From positions 4,774,001 through 4,838,000 of the forward strand of contig NZ_WNWM01000002.1 of NCBI RefSeq assembly GCF_009727155.1: a stretch of DNA of 64,000 nt. Reading direction: 5' to 3'. Below the pieces are notes generated by a model. It made no database searches. It was given only the letters and a program-made list of their open reading frames with translations, and was not told where the DNA came from. Below are positions 1 through 11,074 of the stretch, in pieces (the stretch's first letter is position 1; each line of letters starts with the position of its first letter). Origin of the DNA: Pseudoduganella dura. Its GTDB lineage: Bacteria > Pseudomonadota > Gammaproteobacteria > Burkholderiales > Burkholderiaceae_D. The position numbers were made by a program, and so were the translations under genes.

Positions 1-155
1 CCCGTCGTTATCCTCTTTTGCCCGGCAGTGGCGGCAAGTCCTCACGGATGATAGCGGTTTTTTGCCCGTATTTGGCCAGTTTTGCCACCGCTTGTAGTTT
101 TCCTGCAGGCAAAGTTATCCACGCTGGCGGGTCGTTGGCGCGGGCGCGAAATACG

Positions 156-186
156 TTGACCTTCCCATCATGGGATACTCCATGCT
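156..186 (+). promoter_or_regulatory. copA: CueR-type promoter/operator of copA
   Basis: A -35 element TTGACC (156-161) is separated by 19 nt from a -10-like CATGCT (181-186), the long spacer typical of MerR-family activated promoters. The spacer carries the dyad ACCTTCCC (159-166) / GGGATACT (172-179). The left half matches the CueR consensus and the right half matches it at 5 of 8 positions. The position just upstream of copA and the presence of cueR in the same operon support copper-responsive control. Confidence 0.75.
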
Positions 187-215
187 GGCGACATCATGGC
201 AGCAGGAGCATCACG

Positions 216-2425
<2,210 letters not shown>

Positions 2426-2429
<4 letters not shown>

Positions 2430-2833
2430 ACATCGGCCAGGCCGCCGCCGCCTCGGGCGTGACAGCCAAAATGATCCGCTACTACGAAAGCATCGGCCTG
2501 GTGCCGGCCGCGCAGCGCACCGACGCCGGCTACCGCGTCTACGGCGCGCGCGACATCCATACGCTGCGCTTCATCCGCCGCGCGCGCAAGCTGGGTTTCT
2601 CGCTGGAGCGCATCGCCGGACTGCTGTCGCTGTGGCGGGACGACAGCCGCGCCAGCGCCGACGTGAAGCGCATCGCGCTGGACCATGTGGCCGAGCTGGA
2701 CGAACGCATCCGCGAGCTGACGGAAATGCGCGACACGATCGCCACGCTGGCCGCCTGCTGCCATGGCGACGGGCGCCCGGACTGCCCGATCCTGCAGGGA
2801 ATCGCCGCCGGCGACGGCGTCAAGGGCGCGTGA
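2426..2833 (+). CDS. cueR: CueR, Cu(I)-responsive MerR-family regulator
   Basis: Protein of 135 residues with an N-terminal MerR winged helix-turn-helix ([10 protein letters not shown], then RTDAGYRVY), a dimerisation helix and a C-terminal metal loop [13 protein letters not shown]. The two cysteines spaced as in CueR (C-x7-C) argue for monovalent copper or silver sensing rather than mercury or zinc. It overlaps the end of copA by 4 nt. Two promoters in this window carry CueR-like dyads: copA here and copZ at about 3.9 kb. CueR is known to activate by underwinding a 19-nt spacer promoter. Confidence 0.95.
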
Positions 2834-2925
2834 AGGATGCGGGAAGGATGGGGAAAAAACACGCCGCGCGCCGCCTGCCTCACGGCCGGGCTAGAATGCC
2901 CGCGACCCCATTGTCAGGAGATGCT

Positions 2926-3645
2926 GTGGAACCCTATATCCTGTATTACTGGCCCACGATCCAGGGCCGCGGAGAATTCGTGCGGCTGGCGCTGGAAGAA
3001 GCCGGCGTGCCGTACCGCGATGTCGGCCGGCTCAAGTCGGGCATGCCGCAGATCGAAGCGGTGCTCGATTTCCGGCGCGAGCCGCAGCCCGCGTTCGCAC
3101 CGCCGGTGCTGCGCGCGGGCGAACTGCTGATCGGGCAGGCCGCCAATATCCTGCAGTTCCTGGGAGCCCGCCATGGCCTCGCCCCGCGCAGCGAGAAGGG
3201 CAGGCTGCTGTGCAACGGGCTGCAGCTGACGATCGCCGACATCGTGGCCGAAGCGCACGATACGCACCACCCGATCTCGGTGAACAGCTATTACGAAGAG
3301 CAGAAGCGGGAAGCGAAGGCGCGCTCGAAGGTGTTTCGCGCCGAGCGGATGCCGAAATTCCTCGGCTACTTCGAGCACGTGCTGGCGTCCAATCCGGCGC
3401 GGGGAAATTTCGCCGTCGGCGCGAAGCTGACCTACGTGGACCTGTCGCTGTTCCAGCTGGTGGAGGGCCTGCGCTACGCATTCCCGAAAACGATGGCGCA
3501 GCTGGAGCCGGAATTGCCGCGGCTGGCGGCGCTGTGCGAGGCGGTGCGGCAGCGGCCGAACATCGCCGCCTACCTGAAGTCGAAGCGGCGCATTCCCTTC
3601 AACGAGGAAGGGATCTTCCGCCGCTATCCCGAGCTGGAGAAATAA
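2926..3645 (+). CDS. Glutathione S-transferase family protein
   Basis: Soluble enzyme of 239 residues with an N-terminal thioredoxin-like GST domain (YYWPTIQGRGEFVRLALEE) and an all-helical C-terminal domain with the conserved Asp-containing helix (AKLTYVDLSLFQLVEGL). The fold resembles the alpha/mu/pi/sigma-like GSTs. Substrate is not predictable. A GTG start at 2926 is chosen because CAGGAG lies 5 nt upstream and the reading then begins at the first beta strand; an in-frame ATG at 2896 lacks a good ribosome site. The gene is convergent with copZ, with only 3 nt between stops. Confidence 0.88.
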   Translation: MEPYILYYWPTIQGRGEFVRLALEEAGVPYRDVGRLKSGMPQIEAVLDFRREPQPAFAPPVLRAGELLIGQAANILQFLGARHGLAPRSEKGRLLCNGLQLTIADIVAEAHDTHHPISVNSYYEEQKREAKARSKVFRAERMPKFLGYFEHVLASNPARGNFAVGAKLTYVDLSLFQLVEGLRYAFPKTMAQLEPELPRLAALCEAVRQRPNIAAYLKSKRRIPFNEEGIFRRYPELEK

Positions 3646-3648
3646 CCT

Positions 3649-3849
3649 TCAGCGGGCGGCGCTGACCGCATAGCCGGCATCGGCGATCGCCGCCCGGACG
3701 GCATCGAGCGCCGCATCGGACTGTACCTTCACCGCCTTGCCGGCCAGGTCGACATCGACCTGCGCATTGCCGTCGAGCGCCTTGACGGCTTTCGTGACGG
3801 CCGCGACGCAATGGCCGCAGCTCATGTTTTCAACCTGCAGTTCGTACAT
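3649..3849 (-). CDS. copZ: CopZ-like copper chaperone (HMA domain protein)
   Basis: Protein of 66 residues consisting of a single heavy-metal-associated ferredoxin-like domain with the metal site MSCGHC near residues 9-14. Such proteins carry Cu(I) in the cytoplasm and hand it to CopA. The start at 3849 is preceded by GAGGAG in the right position. The gene has its own CueR-type promoter, so it should be induced together with copA. It points toward the GST gene and ends 3 nt from it. Confidence 0.93.
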   Translation of the reverse strand: MYELQVENMSCGHCVAAVTKAVKALDGNAQVDVDLAGKAVKVQSDAALDAVRAAIADAGYAVSAAR

Positions 3850-3875
3850 GGTGACTCCTCGAATGGCGATGGCGT

Positions 3876-3906
3876 ACTGTAACCCTTCCCACCGGGGGAA
3901 GGTCAA
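3876..3906 (-). promoter_or_regulatory. copZ: CueR-type promoter/operator of copZ
   Basis: Read on the minus strand, TTGACC (3906-3901) and TACAGT (3881-3876) are separated by exactly 19 nt. The dyad CCTTCCC / GGGAAGG fills the spacer. This is an almost ideal CueR operator and is better conserved than the copA copy. The -10 lies about 27 nt upstream of the copZ start codon. Confidence 0.85.
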
Positions 3907-3928
3907 GCGAACACCCGCCTGAGGAGGG

Positions 3929-5077
3929 CTAGGGCACCGGCTGGCCCAGCTGTGTGAGGATCGCATGCGCCGCCTTCACCCGCGCCTCGTTCGGATAGGC
4001 CTTGTTGGCCAGCATCACGATGCCGATCTTCCGGGCCGGCACGAATGCCGCGTAGGCGCCGAAGCCGCCGGTGGAGCCGGTCTTGTTGAACAGTACCGGC
4101 GCGGCCGGCAAGGAGCCCGGGGCGATCGGCTTGGCGGGATTGGCTTCCCGGCTCATCTTCGGCGAATTGCCGGCCACCAGGCGCTCCAGCGCGACCGGAT
4201 ACGGATACTGCTCCCAGCCCAGCCCCTGCACCATCGGGCCCATGTCGAAGTAACCGACGTGGGTGGCGGCCACCGCCTGGCGCAGCGGCGTTTCCAGCCG
4301 GCCGGGATCGATATTGGCCTGCAGGAAGCGCAGCATGTCGGTCGCCGTCGACTTGACGCCATAGGCTTCCGCATCGAACGCGCCCGGGTTGACCCGCACC
4401 GGCCTGCCGTCGCCATTGTAGCCCCACGCATAGTTCGCCATCGCGGCGGCCGGCACCTTCACATGGCTGTGCCGCATGCCGAAGCCGGGGAACAGCCGGG
4501 TCTCGACGGCGGTGCCGAAATCCTGCCCCAGCGCGCGCGCCGCCACGTGGCCCAGCAGACCGATGCTGGGGTTGGAGTAGCGGCGCTGCGTGCCGGGCGG
4601 GGCCGCCGCCTGCCACTGGCGCAGCCAGTCGATCTCGTTCGTCACGTCGTCGGGAAACTGCAGCGGCAGGCCGCCCGCCGTGTAGGTGCCGAGTTCGCGC
4701 AGCGTGGCCCGGTCGACGGCGCTGCCAGCCAGCTGCGGCACGTACTTGCCGGGATGGTCCTCCCACCCCAGCTTGCCCTGCGCCTGCGCATAGGCTGCCA
4801 GCGTGGCGGTGAACGTCTTGCTGATCGAGCCCAGCTCGAACAGCGTCTCCGGACCGACCGGCGTGCCGTGCTCCTTCGAGGCGACACCGTAATTGAACAC
4901 CGCCGGCTGGCCGTCGACGATGATGCCGACCGCCATGCCGGGCACGCCATGCTCGGCCATCAGAGGGCCGATGGCGGCATCGACAACGGCGCGCAGGCGC
5001 GTTGCATTGTCGGCGGCGAATGCGGGGGAGGCCAGTGCCAGGAAAAGCGGCAGGCATTTGAACGGGCGTTTCAACAT
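3929..5077 (-). CDS. Class C (AmpC-type) serine beta-lactamase
   Basis: Exported serine hydrolase of 382 residues, the usual length for AmpC. A signal peptide ends near residue 21 (SPAFA). The three active-site motifs of class C enzymes are present: S84-x-x-K87 (SISK), Y167-S-N169, and K332-T-G334 (KTGSTGG). These support periplasmic hydrolysis of beta-lactams, although related esterases and D,D-peptidases share the fold. The ATG at 5077 is preferred because it begins the signal peptide and follows a CCGGAGAAC ribosome site; the frame continues about 100 nt upstream without signal. No ampR-like LysR gene is adjacent, so induction is not indicated. Confidence 0.9.
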   Translation of the reverse strand: MLKRPFKCLPLFLALASPAFAADNATRLRAVVDAAIGPLMAEHGVPGMAVGIIVDGQPAVFNYGVASKEHGTPVGPETLFELGSISKTFTATLAAYAQAQGKLGWEDHPGKYVPQLAGSAVDRATLRELGTYTAGGLPLQFPDDVTNEIDWLRQWQAAAPPGTQRRYSNPSIGLLGHVAARALGQDFGTAVETRLFPGFGMRHSHVKVPAAAMANYAWGYNGDGRPVRVNPGAFDAEAYGVKSTATDMLRFLQANIDPGRLETPLRQAVAATHVGYFDMGPMVQGLGWEQYPYPVALERLVAGNSPKMSREANPAKPIAPGSLPAAPVLFNKTGSTGGFGAYAAFVPARKIGIVMLANKAYPNEARVKAAHAILTQLGQPVP

Positions 5078-5244
5078 GTTCTCCGGAATCTGCAAGGGAC
5101 CGGGAAAGTATAGGCGGCACCCGCGGTTTCGGACAGCCGGGCCATCCCGGCGAGCCGCCACTTCGTCACTATCGAGCTTCAAAGCGGCGTTCCAGGGCGG
5201 GAACTCCAGGGCGGGGTTTCACGGCGGAGCTTCAAGACGGACCT

Positions 5245-6003
5245 TCAAAACGCCATCGCCGCCTTCAGCGCCGCCAGGTAGCTGCCGCTGACCGGCACCA
5301 CGCCGCCGCAGCGCAGTGCCAGGCGGTGGCTGCCTTCGCCGCCGGTGGCCAGGCTGGCGATCTGGTCACGGCGCACGATCGCGCCGCGGTGCACGCGCAG
5401 GAAGCGGGCCGGATCGAGCAGGGCCTCCAGCCGGTTGAGCGTGATCCGGTGCAGCACGGTGCGTGCCGGCAGGTGCAGTTCGACGTAGTTGCCGGCCGCT
5501 TCCATCCACAGGATCTCGTCGACGACCACCTGCTCGATGCGCCCGACCGAGCGTACGCCGATGCGCTCGGGATAGGGCGCGGCCCCGGCCACGGCATAGT
5601 CGCGCAGCGCGGCACCGTAGGCTTCGCGCTGGCGCTGGCGCAGCATCGCCGCGGCGCGTTCCACGGCGTGGGCGAGACGTGTATCGTCCAGCGGCTTGAG
5701 CAGGTAATCGAGCGCATGCACCTCGAACGCATCGACCGCGTGCGCGCTGAACGCGGTCACGAACACGATCAGCGGCGGCTCGCACAGGCATGCCAGCTCG
5801 CGCGCCAGCACCAGCCCGGTTTCTCCGGGCATCTGCACATCGAGGAAGATCACGTCGACGTCGTGGCGCGCCAGGGCGGCACGCGCCGCCGCGTTGCCGT
5901 CGCATTCGGCAACCAGCTGCCAGTCCGGGTAATCGGCCAGTGCGAGGCGCAAATTGATGCGACCGGGTTCTTCGTCGTCGACGATCAGGTAGCGTACCGG
6001 CAT
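5245..6003 (-). CDS. LytTR-family response regulator
   Basis: Regulator of 252 residues with an N-terminal receiver (acidic pair DDEE at 9-12, phosphoacceptor D55 in FLDVQMPG, conserved Lys in LLKPLDD) and a C-terminal LytTR DNA-binding domain (ILWMEAAGNYVELHL, FLRVHRGAIV). It lies 2 nt downstream of the sensor kinase gene and is surely its partner. The pair resembles AlgR/FimS and YpdAB-type systems; the target is unknown. Confidence 0.93.
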   Translation of the reverse strand: MPVRYLIVDDEEPGRINLRLALADYPDWQLVAECDGNAAARAALARHDVDVIFLDVQMPGETGLVLARELACLCEPPLIVFVTAFSAHAVDAFEVHALDYLLKPLDDTRLAHAVERAAAMLRQRQREAYGAALRDYAVAGAAPYPERIGVRSVGRIEQVVVDEILWMEAAGNYVELHLPARTVLHRITLNRLEALLDPARFLRVHRGAIVRRDQIASLATGGEGSHRLALRCGGVVPVSGSYLAALKAAMAF

Positions 6004-6005
6004 CG

Positions 6006-7121
6006 TCAGCCCTGCGCCGCGAGCGGCAGGCGCACTTCGGCCACGAATCGATCGTCGCGTACGCCTGCGCGCAGCGAGGCGCCGGGCGTCTGGCGCCGCA
6101 GCCGGTCGCGCGTGTTGGCCAGGCCCAGCCCGGCACCGGGATTGGGCGACGCCTGCGCGCTGACCGGGTTGGTCACGGTAACCACCATCTCGCCGCCATC
6201 GCGGGCGAATGTCAGCGTGATGTCGCCGGGGCCGTCGTGGCAATCGAGGTCGTGGCGCAGCGCGTTCTCGATCAGCGGCTGCAGCGACAGGGGCGGGCAG
6301 TCGACATCGTGCAGCAGCGCGTCGTCGGCGCCTTCGATCGATATGCGCAGCCGGGCCCCGTAGCGCAGGCGCTGCAGGTCGAGATAATCGCGCACGAACT
6401 GCAGCTCCGCCGCCAGCGTGGCCGTCTGGTCCGTGCTGGCCGCCAGCGCATAGCGCAGCAGCGTGCTGAGGCGGCCGATGCCGGCCAGGGCCACCGGCTT
6501 GTCGCCGGCGCGCACCAGCGCGCTGATCGCGTTGAGCGCGTTGAACAGGAAATGGGGTTCGAGCTGCGCGCGCAACGCCAGCATGCGCTGTTCTTCCAGC
6601 TGCAGGCGCAGGTTCAGCATGTCGTTCTGGGCGCGCTGCCAGGCCAGTTCGCGGTCCTTCGCCTGCCGCCAGTAATGGATCGCCAGGATCGCGGCGAACG
6701 TGGCGGTGGTGGTGAACCAGCCCACCAGCAGCATCTTCATCAGCAGGCGGCGCGCATCGTCGAGGCTGGCCACGTCGAGGTAATCGCGCAGCCAGGCGAT
6801 GTACAGCCATTGCGCCGGCTGGAACAGCAGCACGAGGCCGACGAACAGGGCGACCACGCTGCGCGGGCGCGCCACCAGTACCGGCCAGCGCCCCAGCGCC
6901 GTGACGAGCACCGCGGAAAGCACCATCAGCGGGATCGCGTATTCGATGAACCAGGTCGCCAGCAGCACCGGATAGCGGCTGGCCACGCCGGTGCGCAGGT
7001 TGTCGCTGTAGGTCTGCAGGGCGCCCAGCGCGCTGATCGCCGTCCAGACCAGCGCACTGAGGATCACCGTTCTGGCGGCCGGTTTCGGAATCGGGAAGGA
7101 GCGGGGAGAAGGCGTGGTCAT
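6006..7121 (-). CDS. LytS/YpdA-like membrane sensor histidine kinase
   Basis: Inner-membrane kinase of 371 residues. Four hydrophobic segments lie at about 18-38, 53-76, 89-110 and 128-148. A His_kinase domain follows with the phosphoacceptor in LEPHFLFNALNAI (H190), then an HATPase region with PLIENALRHDL and GLGLANTRDRL. No periplasmic sensory domain is evident, so the signal may be sensed in the membrane. The ATG at 7121 begins the first plausible N-terminus after the non-coding-looking upstream frame. The receiver gene starts 2 nt after its stop. Confidence 0.92.
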   Translation of the reverse strand: MTTPSPRSFPIPKPAARTVILSALVWTAISALGALQTYSDNLRTGVASRYPVLLATWFIEYAIPLMVLSAVLVTALGRWPVLVARPRSVVALFVGLVLLFQPAQWLYIAWLRDYLDVASLDDARRLLMKMLLVGWFTTTATFAAILAIHYWRQAKDRELAWQRAQNDMLNLRLQLEEQRMLALRAQLEPHFLFNALNAISALVRAGDKPVALAGIGRLSTLLRYALAASTDQTATLAAELQFVRDYLDLQRLRYGARLRISIEGADDALLHDVDCPPLSLQPLIENALRHDLDCHDGPGDITLTFARDGGEMVVTVTNPVSAQASPNPGAGLGLANTRDRLRRQTPGASLRAGVRDDRFVAEVRLPLAAQG

Positions 7122-7254
7122 CGGCGGAAAGTATACCAGCGCCCCGTGGGCCGCCGGGCGTGGCCGTCCCCTGGAAACGGTATTCCATCCCACGCTGGTC
7201 GGCGTCCGCGGCGCGGCGCGGCAGAATCGGCTGTCCAAACCACGGAGGATCGAC

Positions 7255-8172
7255 TTGAAGCAGTTCTTTCATACCATGATGGCGCTGTGCGCATGCGCCG
7301 TGACCACCGCGGCGCCAGTGCCGCCGCCGCTTGCGCCCCCGCTTGTGCCCTATGTGCTCGAGAATACCGAAGTGCGCGACATCCGCGCCGCCGCGCTGCA
7401 TCGCGACTACCAGCTCTTCGTGGCATTGCCCGACTCGTATGCCACCTCCGGCCGCCGCTATCCGGTGGTCTTCATCACCGACGCCAACTATGCGTTCCCT
7501 GTCGCGCGCAGCATCGCCTCGCGTTTGCACAAGCACGCCGGGCTGGAAGAAGTGATCGTGGTCGGCTTGTCATACGCCAACGGGGAGAGCGGCAATTACA
7601 GCCGCCGCCGCGATTACACGCCGACCGTGTCGCGCAATGGCGGCGACCGGTCGGACATGCCCGGCCGCCAGCAGGCATTCGGCGAGGCCGCCGCGTACGG
7701 GCGCTTCATCGCCACGGAAGTCTTTCCGCTCATCGCCAGGCAATACCGCGCCGACATGGACCGCAAGATCTTCGTCGGCCATTCGTACGGCAGCCTGCTC
7801 GGCTTGCAGATATTGCTGACGCGCCCCGACACGTTCGACCACTACATCCTCGGCAGCCCGTCGTTGTGGTACGACCGGGGCGTGATGTTCGACCGCGAAA
7901 AGGCCTACGCCGCCGGGCACCGGGACATGCCGGCGTCCATCTTCTTCGGCATCGGCAGCCGCGAAACCCTGGCCCCCGGCAAGACGCGCTCCCGCGCCGA
8001 GGAAAGATTCGACATGGTCGCCGACCTGCGCGACTTCCACGGTGCCCTGGCAGCGCACCGCTACCCCGGCCTGACGAGCACCGTCAAGGTATTCGCCGAC
8101 GAGGATCACGCCAGCGTCTTCCCGCTCGTCCTCACGCACGGGCTGCGCAGCTACCTGAAGCGGAAGCAATAA
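7255..8172 (+). CDS. Exported alpha/beta-hydrolase (esterase D/IroE-like family)
   Basis: Protein of 305 residues with a signal peptide (KQFFHTMMALCACAVTTAAP) followed by an esterase-type alpha/beta-hydrolase domain. The nucleophile elbow is GHSYGS, an Asp lies in YILGSPS-LWYD surroundings, and a late His is in DEDHASVF. The family includes siderophore-ester and S-formylglutathione-like hydrolases; the substrate here is unknown. A TTG start at 7255 is favoured because CGGAGGA lies 6 nt upstream and it includes a positively charged N-terminus for the signal peptide. The alternative ATG at 7276 has no ribosome site. It is divergent from the kinase gene. Confidence 0.82.
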   Translation: MKQFFHTMMALCACAVTTAAPVPPPLAPPLVPYVLENTEVRDIRAAALHRDYQLFVALPDSYATSGRRYPVVFITDANYAFPVARSIASRLHKHAGLEEVIVVGLSYANGESGNYSRRRDYTPTVSRNGGDRSDMPGRQQAFGEAAAYGRFIATEVFPLIARQYRADMDRKIFVGHSYGSLLGLQILLTRPDTFDHYILGSPSLWYDRGVMFDREKAYAAGHRDMPASIFFGIGSRETLAPGKTRSRAEERFDMVADLRDFHGALAAHRYPGLTSTVKVFADEDHASVFPLVLTHGLRSYLKRKQ

Positions 8173-8185
8173 GTTTCCTGGAACC

Positions 8186-8251
8186 GGGGTCAGACCGGAT
8201 CGCCGGACCGCCCGTTTCAGGAAATATTTCCAAAAATTGGGGTCAGACCCC
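8186..8251. repeat. GGGGTCAGACCCC-type palindromic repeat (one partial, one full copy)
   Basis: A degraded copy (GGGGTCAGACCGG from 8186) is followed by a full 13-nt palindrome GGGGTCAGACCCC at 8239-8251. The full copy is flanked by CCAAAAATT upstream and GGTTTTTGGCAATGTT downstream. The same flanks accompany the copies at 14489 and 14528, so this is a repeat family and not a chance palindrome. Confidence 0.85.
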
Positions 8252-8274
8252 GGTTTTTGGCAATGTTATCGGGC

Positions 8275-8310
8275 AAAAAAAAGCCCCGCCGGCTTGCGCG
8301 GGCGGGGCTT
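8275..8310 (-). terminator. Rho-independent terminator of the PhoH-family gene
   Basis: On the minus strand a stem AAGCCCCGCC / GGCGGGGCTT (8310-8301 with 8290-8281) closes a 10-nt loop and is followed by eight T residues. It lies 18 nt after the stop of the PhoH-family gene. Confidence 0.88.
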
Positions 8311-8328
8311 TGGCGGAGCGGGAGGTGC

Positions 8329-10254
8329 TTACAGCACGTCGCTCGCGTGGTCGGCGAGGCGGGAGCGTTCGCCGCGCGCCAGCGTGACGTGGCCGCTGTG
8401 CGCCCAGCCCTTGAAGCGGTCGACCACGTAGGTCAGGCCGCTCGAGCCTTCCGTCAGGTATGGCGTATCGATCTGGGCGATGTTGCCGAGGCAGAGGATC
8501 TTGGTGCCCGGGCCGGCGCGCGTCACCAGCGTCTTGATCTGCTTCGGCGTCAGGTTCTGCGCCTCGTCGATGATCAGGAACTTGTTGACGAACGTGCGGC
8601 CGCGCATGAAGTTCAGCGACTTGATCTTGATGCGCGAGCGGATCAGGTCCTGCGTTGCCGCGCGGCCCCATTCGCCGGCGTCGTTGTCGGACTTGTTCAG
8701 CACCTCGAGGTTGTCGTCGAACGCGCCCATCCACGGGCTCATCTTTTCTTCCTCGGTACCCGGCAGGAAGCCGATATCCTCGCCCACCGGCACCGTCACG
8801 CGGGTAACGATGATCTCGTTGTACAGCTTGGTCTCCAGCACCTGGGCCAGGCCGGAAGCCAGCGCCAGCAGCGTTTTACCGGTACCCGCCTGGCCCAGCA
8901 GCGTGACGAAGTCGCATTCCGGATCCATCAGCAGGTTCAGCGCGAAATTCTGCTCGCGGTTGCGCGCGGTAACGCCCCACACATTGTTCTTGTTGTGCGA
9001 GTAGTCGCGCAGCACGCGGATCACCGCCGTCTTGCCGTTCAGCTGCTTGACCTGGCCGTAGAACGACGCTTCGCCGTTGTTCGGTTCCAGGTACACGAAC
9101 TGGTTGACCAGCATCGACGGCACGAACGGCCCGGTCACGCGGTAGTACGTGGTGCTGTAGCCGTTCTTGTTTTCCTGCCACGACTCCATGTCCTTGCCGT
9201 GCTTGTTCCAGAAGTCGTCCGGCAGCTGCACGATGCCCGAGTACAGCAGGTCGGTATCTTCCAGCACGTGGTCGTTGAAATAATCCTCGGCGGGCAGGCC
9301 CAGCGCGCGCGCCTTGATGCGCATGTTGATGTCCTTCGACACCAGCACCACGGCACGGCCCGGCTGGTCCGCTTCGAGCGAGCGCACCACGGCCAGGATC
9401 TGGTTGTCGGCCTTGCCCTGTGGCAGGCCTTCCGGCAGGTCGGCGATCTGCAGCCGGGTCTGGAAGAACAGGCGGCCCTTGGCATCCTTGTTGCCCAGCT
9501 TCGACAGCGGGATGCCCTGTTCGATGGCGTCATCGTCCGTGTTGGCCACCAAGCCGTCGAGCGTGCGCGATACCTGGCGTGCATTGCGCGCCACTTCGGA
9601 CATGCCCTTCTTGTGGTTGTCCAGCTCTTCCAGCGTCATCATCGGCAGGTACACATCGTGTTCCTCGAAACGGAACAGCGATGTCGGGTCGTGCATCAGC
9701 ACGTTCGTGTCGAGCACGAACAGCTTGGTGCCGCCGATCTGGTCGGCATGGCGGCTGGTCGACGACTTGATGGTCACTTCCACCGGCTTGTGCTTGGCCG
9801 GATGCGGTGCCTCGGCCTTGATCGGCGTGACCTTGGCGCGCGGCGCCTTGGCCGTCGCGGGTTCGGCGGCAACGGCGGGGGCGGCGGCAGAGGCAGTGGC
9901 AGCAGGAGCAGCCGGATAAGCCACCTTGGCCGCTACCGGCGCGGACAGCGGCGCAGGATCGGCCACAGGGGCGGCAACGGCGGCGGTAGCAGCGGCGGCC
10001 ACGGTGGGCACCGGTGCGACAGTCTTCGCGGTGCCCTTGCGCGCGGTCTTCTTCGGCGGCACCGGCGGCAGCGCCTCGGCCAGCACGGTCGGCGTCACGG
10101 TGTCCAGGATCTCGGTGGACTTGCCGCGCGTGGATTTCTTCTGCGGTACTTCATCGTGTTCGGGGAACGGTACCGGATTGGCGCCGCTCGCCTTGGGGTA
10201 ATCTTTTGCCAGCAGCAGGGTGGCCGGCTTGGTGGGCAGTTTTGGCAGTGGCAT
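8329..10254 (-). CDS. PhoH2-like protein: PIN RNase domain plus PhoH ATPase
   Basis: Protein of 641 residues. Residues 1-170 are low-complexity, rich in Ala, Pro, Lys and Thr. A PIN-like domain starts near 175 (KLFVLDTNVLMHDP) and a PhoH P-loop ATPase occupies the C-terminal half, with Walker A GQAGTGKT near 455 and Walker B FLIIDEAQN near 560. PhoH2 proteins are known as ATP-dependent RNA helicase/ribonucleases. The N-terminal extension is much longer than in typical PhoH2 proteins (about 450 residues) and is probably disordered. The gene is monocistronic and has a strong terminator. Confidence 0.93.
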   Translation of the reverse strand: MPLPKLPTKPATLLLAKDYPKASGANPVPFPEHDEVPQKKSTRGKSTEILDTVTPTVLAEALPPVPPKKTARKGTAKTVAPVPTVAAAATAAVAAPVADPAPLSAPVAAKVAYPAAPAATASAAAPAVAAEPATAKAPRAKVTPIKAEAPHPAKHKPVEVTIKSSTSRHADQIGGTKLFVLDTNVLMHDPTSLFRFEEHDVYLPMMTLEELDNHKKGMSEVARNARQVSRTLDGLVANTDDDAIEQGIPLSKLGNKDAKGRLFFQTRLQIADLPEGLPQGKADNQILAVVRSLEADQPGRAVVLVSKDINMRIKARALGLPAEDYFNDHVLEDTDLLYSGIVQLPDDFWNKHGKDMESWQENKNGYSTTYYRVTGPFVPSMLVNQFVYLEPNNGEASFYGQVKQLNGKTAVIRVLRDYSHNKNNVWGVTARNREQNFALNLLMDPECDFVTLLGQAGTGKTLLALASGLAQVLETKLYNEIIVTRVTVPVGEDIGFLPGTEEEKMSPWMGAFDDNLEVLNKSDNDAGEWGRAATQDLIRSRIKIKSLNFMRGRTFVNKFLIIDEAQNLTPKQIKTLVTRAGPGTKILCLGNIAQIDTPYLTEGSSGLTYVVDRFKGWAHSGHVTLARGERSRLADHASDVL

Positions 10255-10448
10255 CAGGATCTCGTCTTAAAAAAAGTCCCTCGCGGCCGGCATCGGCCAC
10301 GGTGACAGGTCGGTAGGGAATACAGTGGATGCCGAGAGGGCAGCAGGGTGCCCGGGTAGCGAAGCCGCAGGGGTGGCTGCGGGGGAAACTACGATGAGGA
10401 GAGGAGAACGCTGTTGACTCAAAATCTGGCTACAAGTACATCCATTGG

Positions 10449-10472
10449 GGTTGACCGAAATTCGGTTGACCG
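10449..10472. repeat. Direct repeat GGTTGACCG around a palindrome
   Basis: Two copies of GGTTGACCG (10449-10457 and 10464-10472) overlap the perfect palindrome CCGAAATTCGG (10455-10465). It sits in the gap between the peroxiredoxin stop and the PhoH-family start, about 195 nt upstream of the latter. It may be a regulator site; no other support. Confidence 0.4.
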
Positions 10473-10496
10473 GAATGCACACGCCGAGCTCGATGG

Positions 10497-10979
10497 CTAG
10501 CCCCGGCGCGCTACAAATTCCAGCACTTCATCGACGTGACCGGGTACTTTCACGCCACGCCATTCTTTCACCAACCTCCCTTGGGCGTCAATGACAAACG
10601 TACTGCGCTCGACGCCCCGCACTTCCTTGCCGTACATCTTCTTCTGCTTCATCACGCCGAACGCCTGGCATACCGCTTCGTCGGGATCGGAGATCAGTTC
10701 GAAAGGCAGTCCGAGCTTGGCCTTGAAACTTTCGTGCGAACGCAGCGAATCGCGGCTGATGCCGTAGATTTCCACCCCGGCCGCCTTGAACTGCTCGTGC
10801 AGGTCGCGAAAGGCCATGTTTTCCGTCGTGCAGCCGGGTGTGTTGTCCTTCGGGTAGAAGAACAGCACGGTGGCCTGCGCCGGGCGTCCGGCCAGCGTGA
10901 AAGTCTGGCCGCTCGTCATCGCGGCGGAAAAGTCGGATACGGGGGCGGCGGTTTGCGGAAGATCGGGGCTATCGGCCAC
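10497..10979 (-). CDS. bcp: Thioredoxin-dependent peroxiredoxin, Bcp/PrxQ type
   Basis: Soluble peroxidase of 160 residues that reduces hydroperoxides using thioredoxin. The peroxidatic motif FFYPKDNTPGCTTE contains the conserved Cys, and the segment PFELISDPDEAVCQAFGV is typical of the Bcp group. Its second cysteine differs in position from the E. coli resolving Cys and may be non-catalytic. A GTG start at 10979 is chosen because AGGAGA lies 7 nt upstream; the same frame is open upstream, but that part reads through the next gene in a shadow frame. Confidence 0.92.
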   Translation of the reverse strand: MADSPDLPQTAAPVSDFSAAMTSGQTFTLAGRPAQATVLFFYPKDNTPGCTTENMAFRDLHEQFKAAGVEIYGISRDSLRSHESFKAKLGLPFELISDPDEAVCQAFGVMKQKKMYGKEVRGVERSTFVIDAQGRLVKEWRGVKVPGHVDEVLEFVARRG

Positions 10980-11074
10980 GCTGTTTTCTCCTGGAAGGCT
11001 GGGGTGCGCATCGGCGCGGAAAAATGTCCGATGCGATTGGAATATTGCGGCAATATGCCGGGAATCAAGGGCGG

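Noticed and set aside
115..123. TTATCCACG, a DnaA-box-like nonamer upstream of copA
   Set aside because: Single copy with one mismatch, no AT-rich unwinding region and no dnaA/dnaN nearby; not an origin.
2632..2925. Long N-terminal extension of the GST frame over cueR
   Set aside because: It overlaps cueR in another frame; a GTG with a good ribosome site at 2926 starts the real fold.
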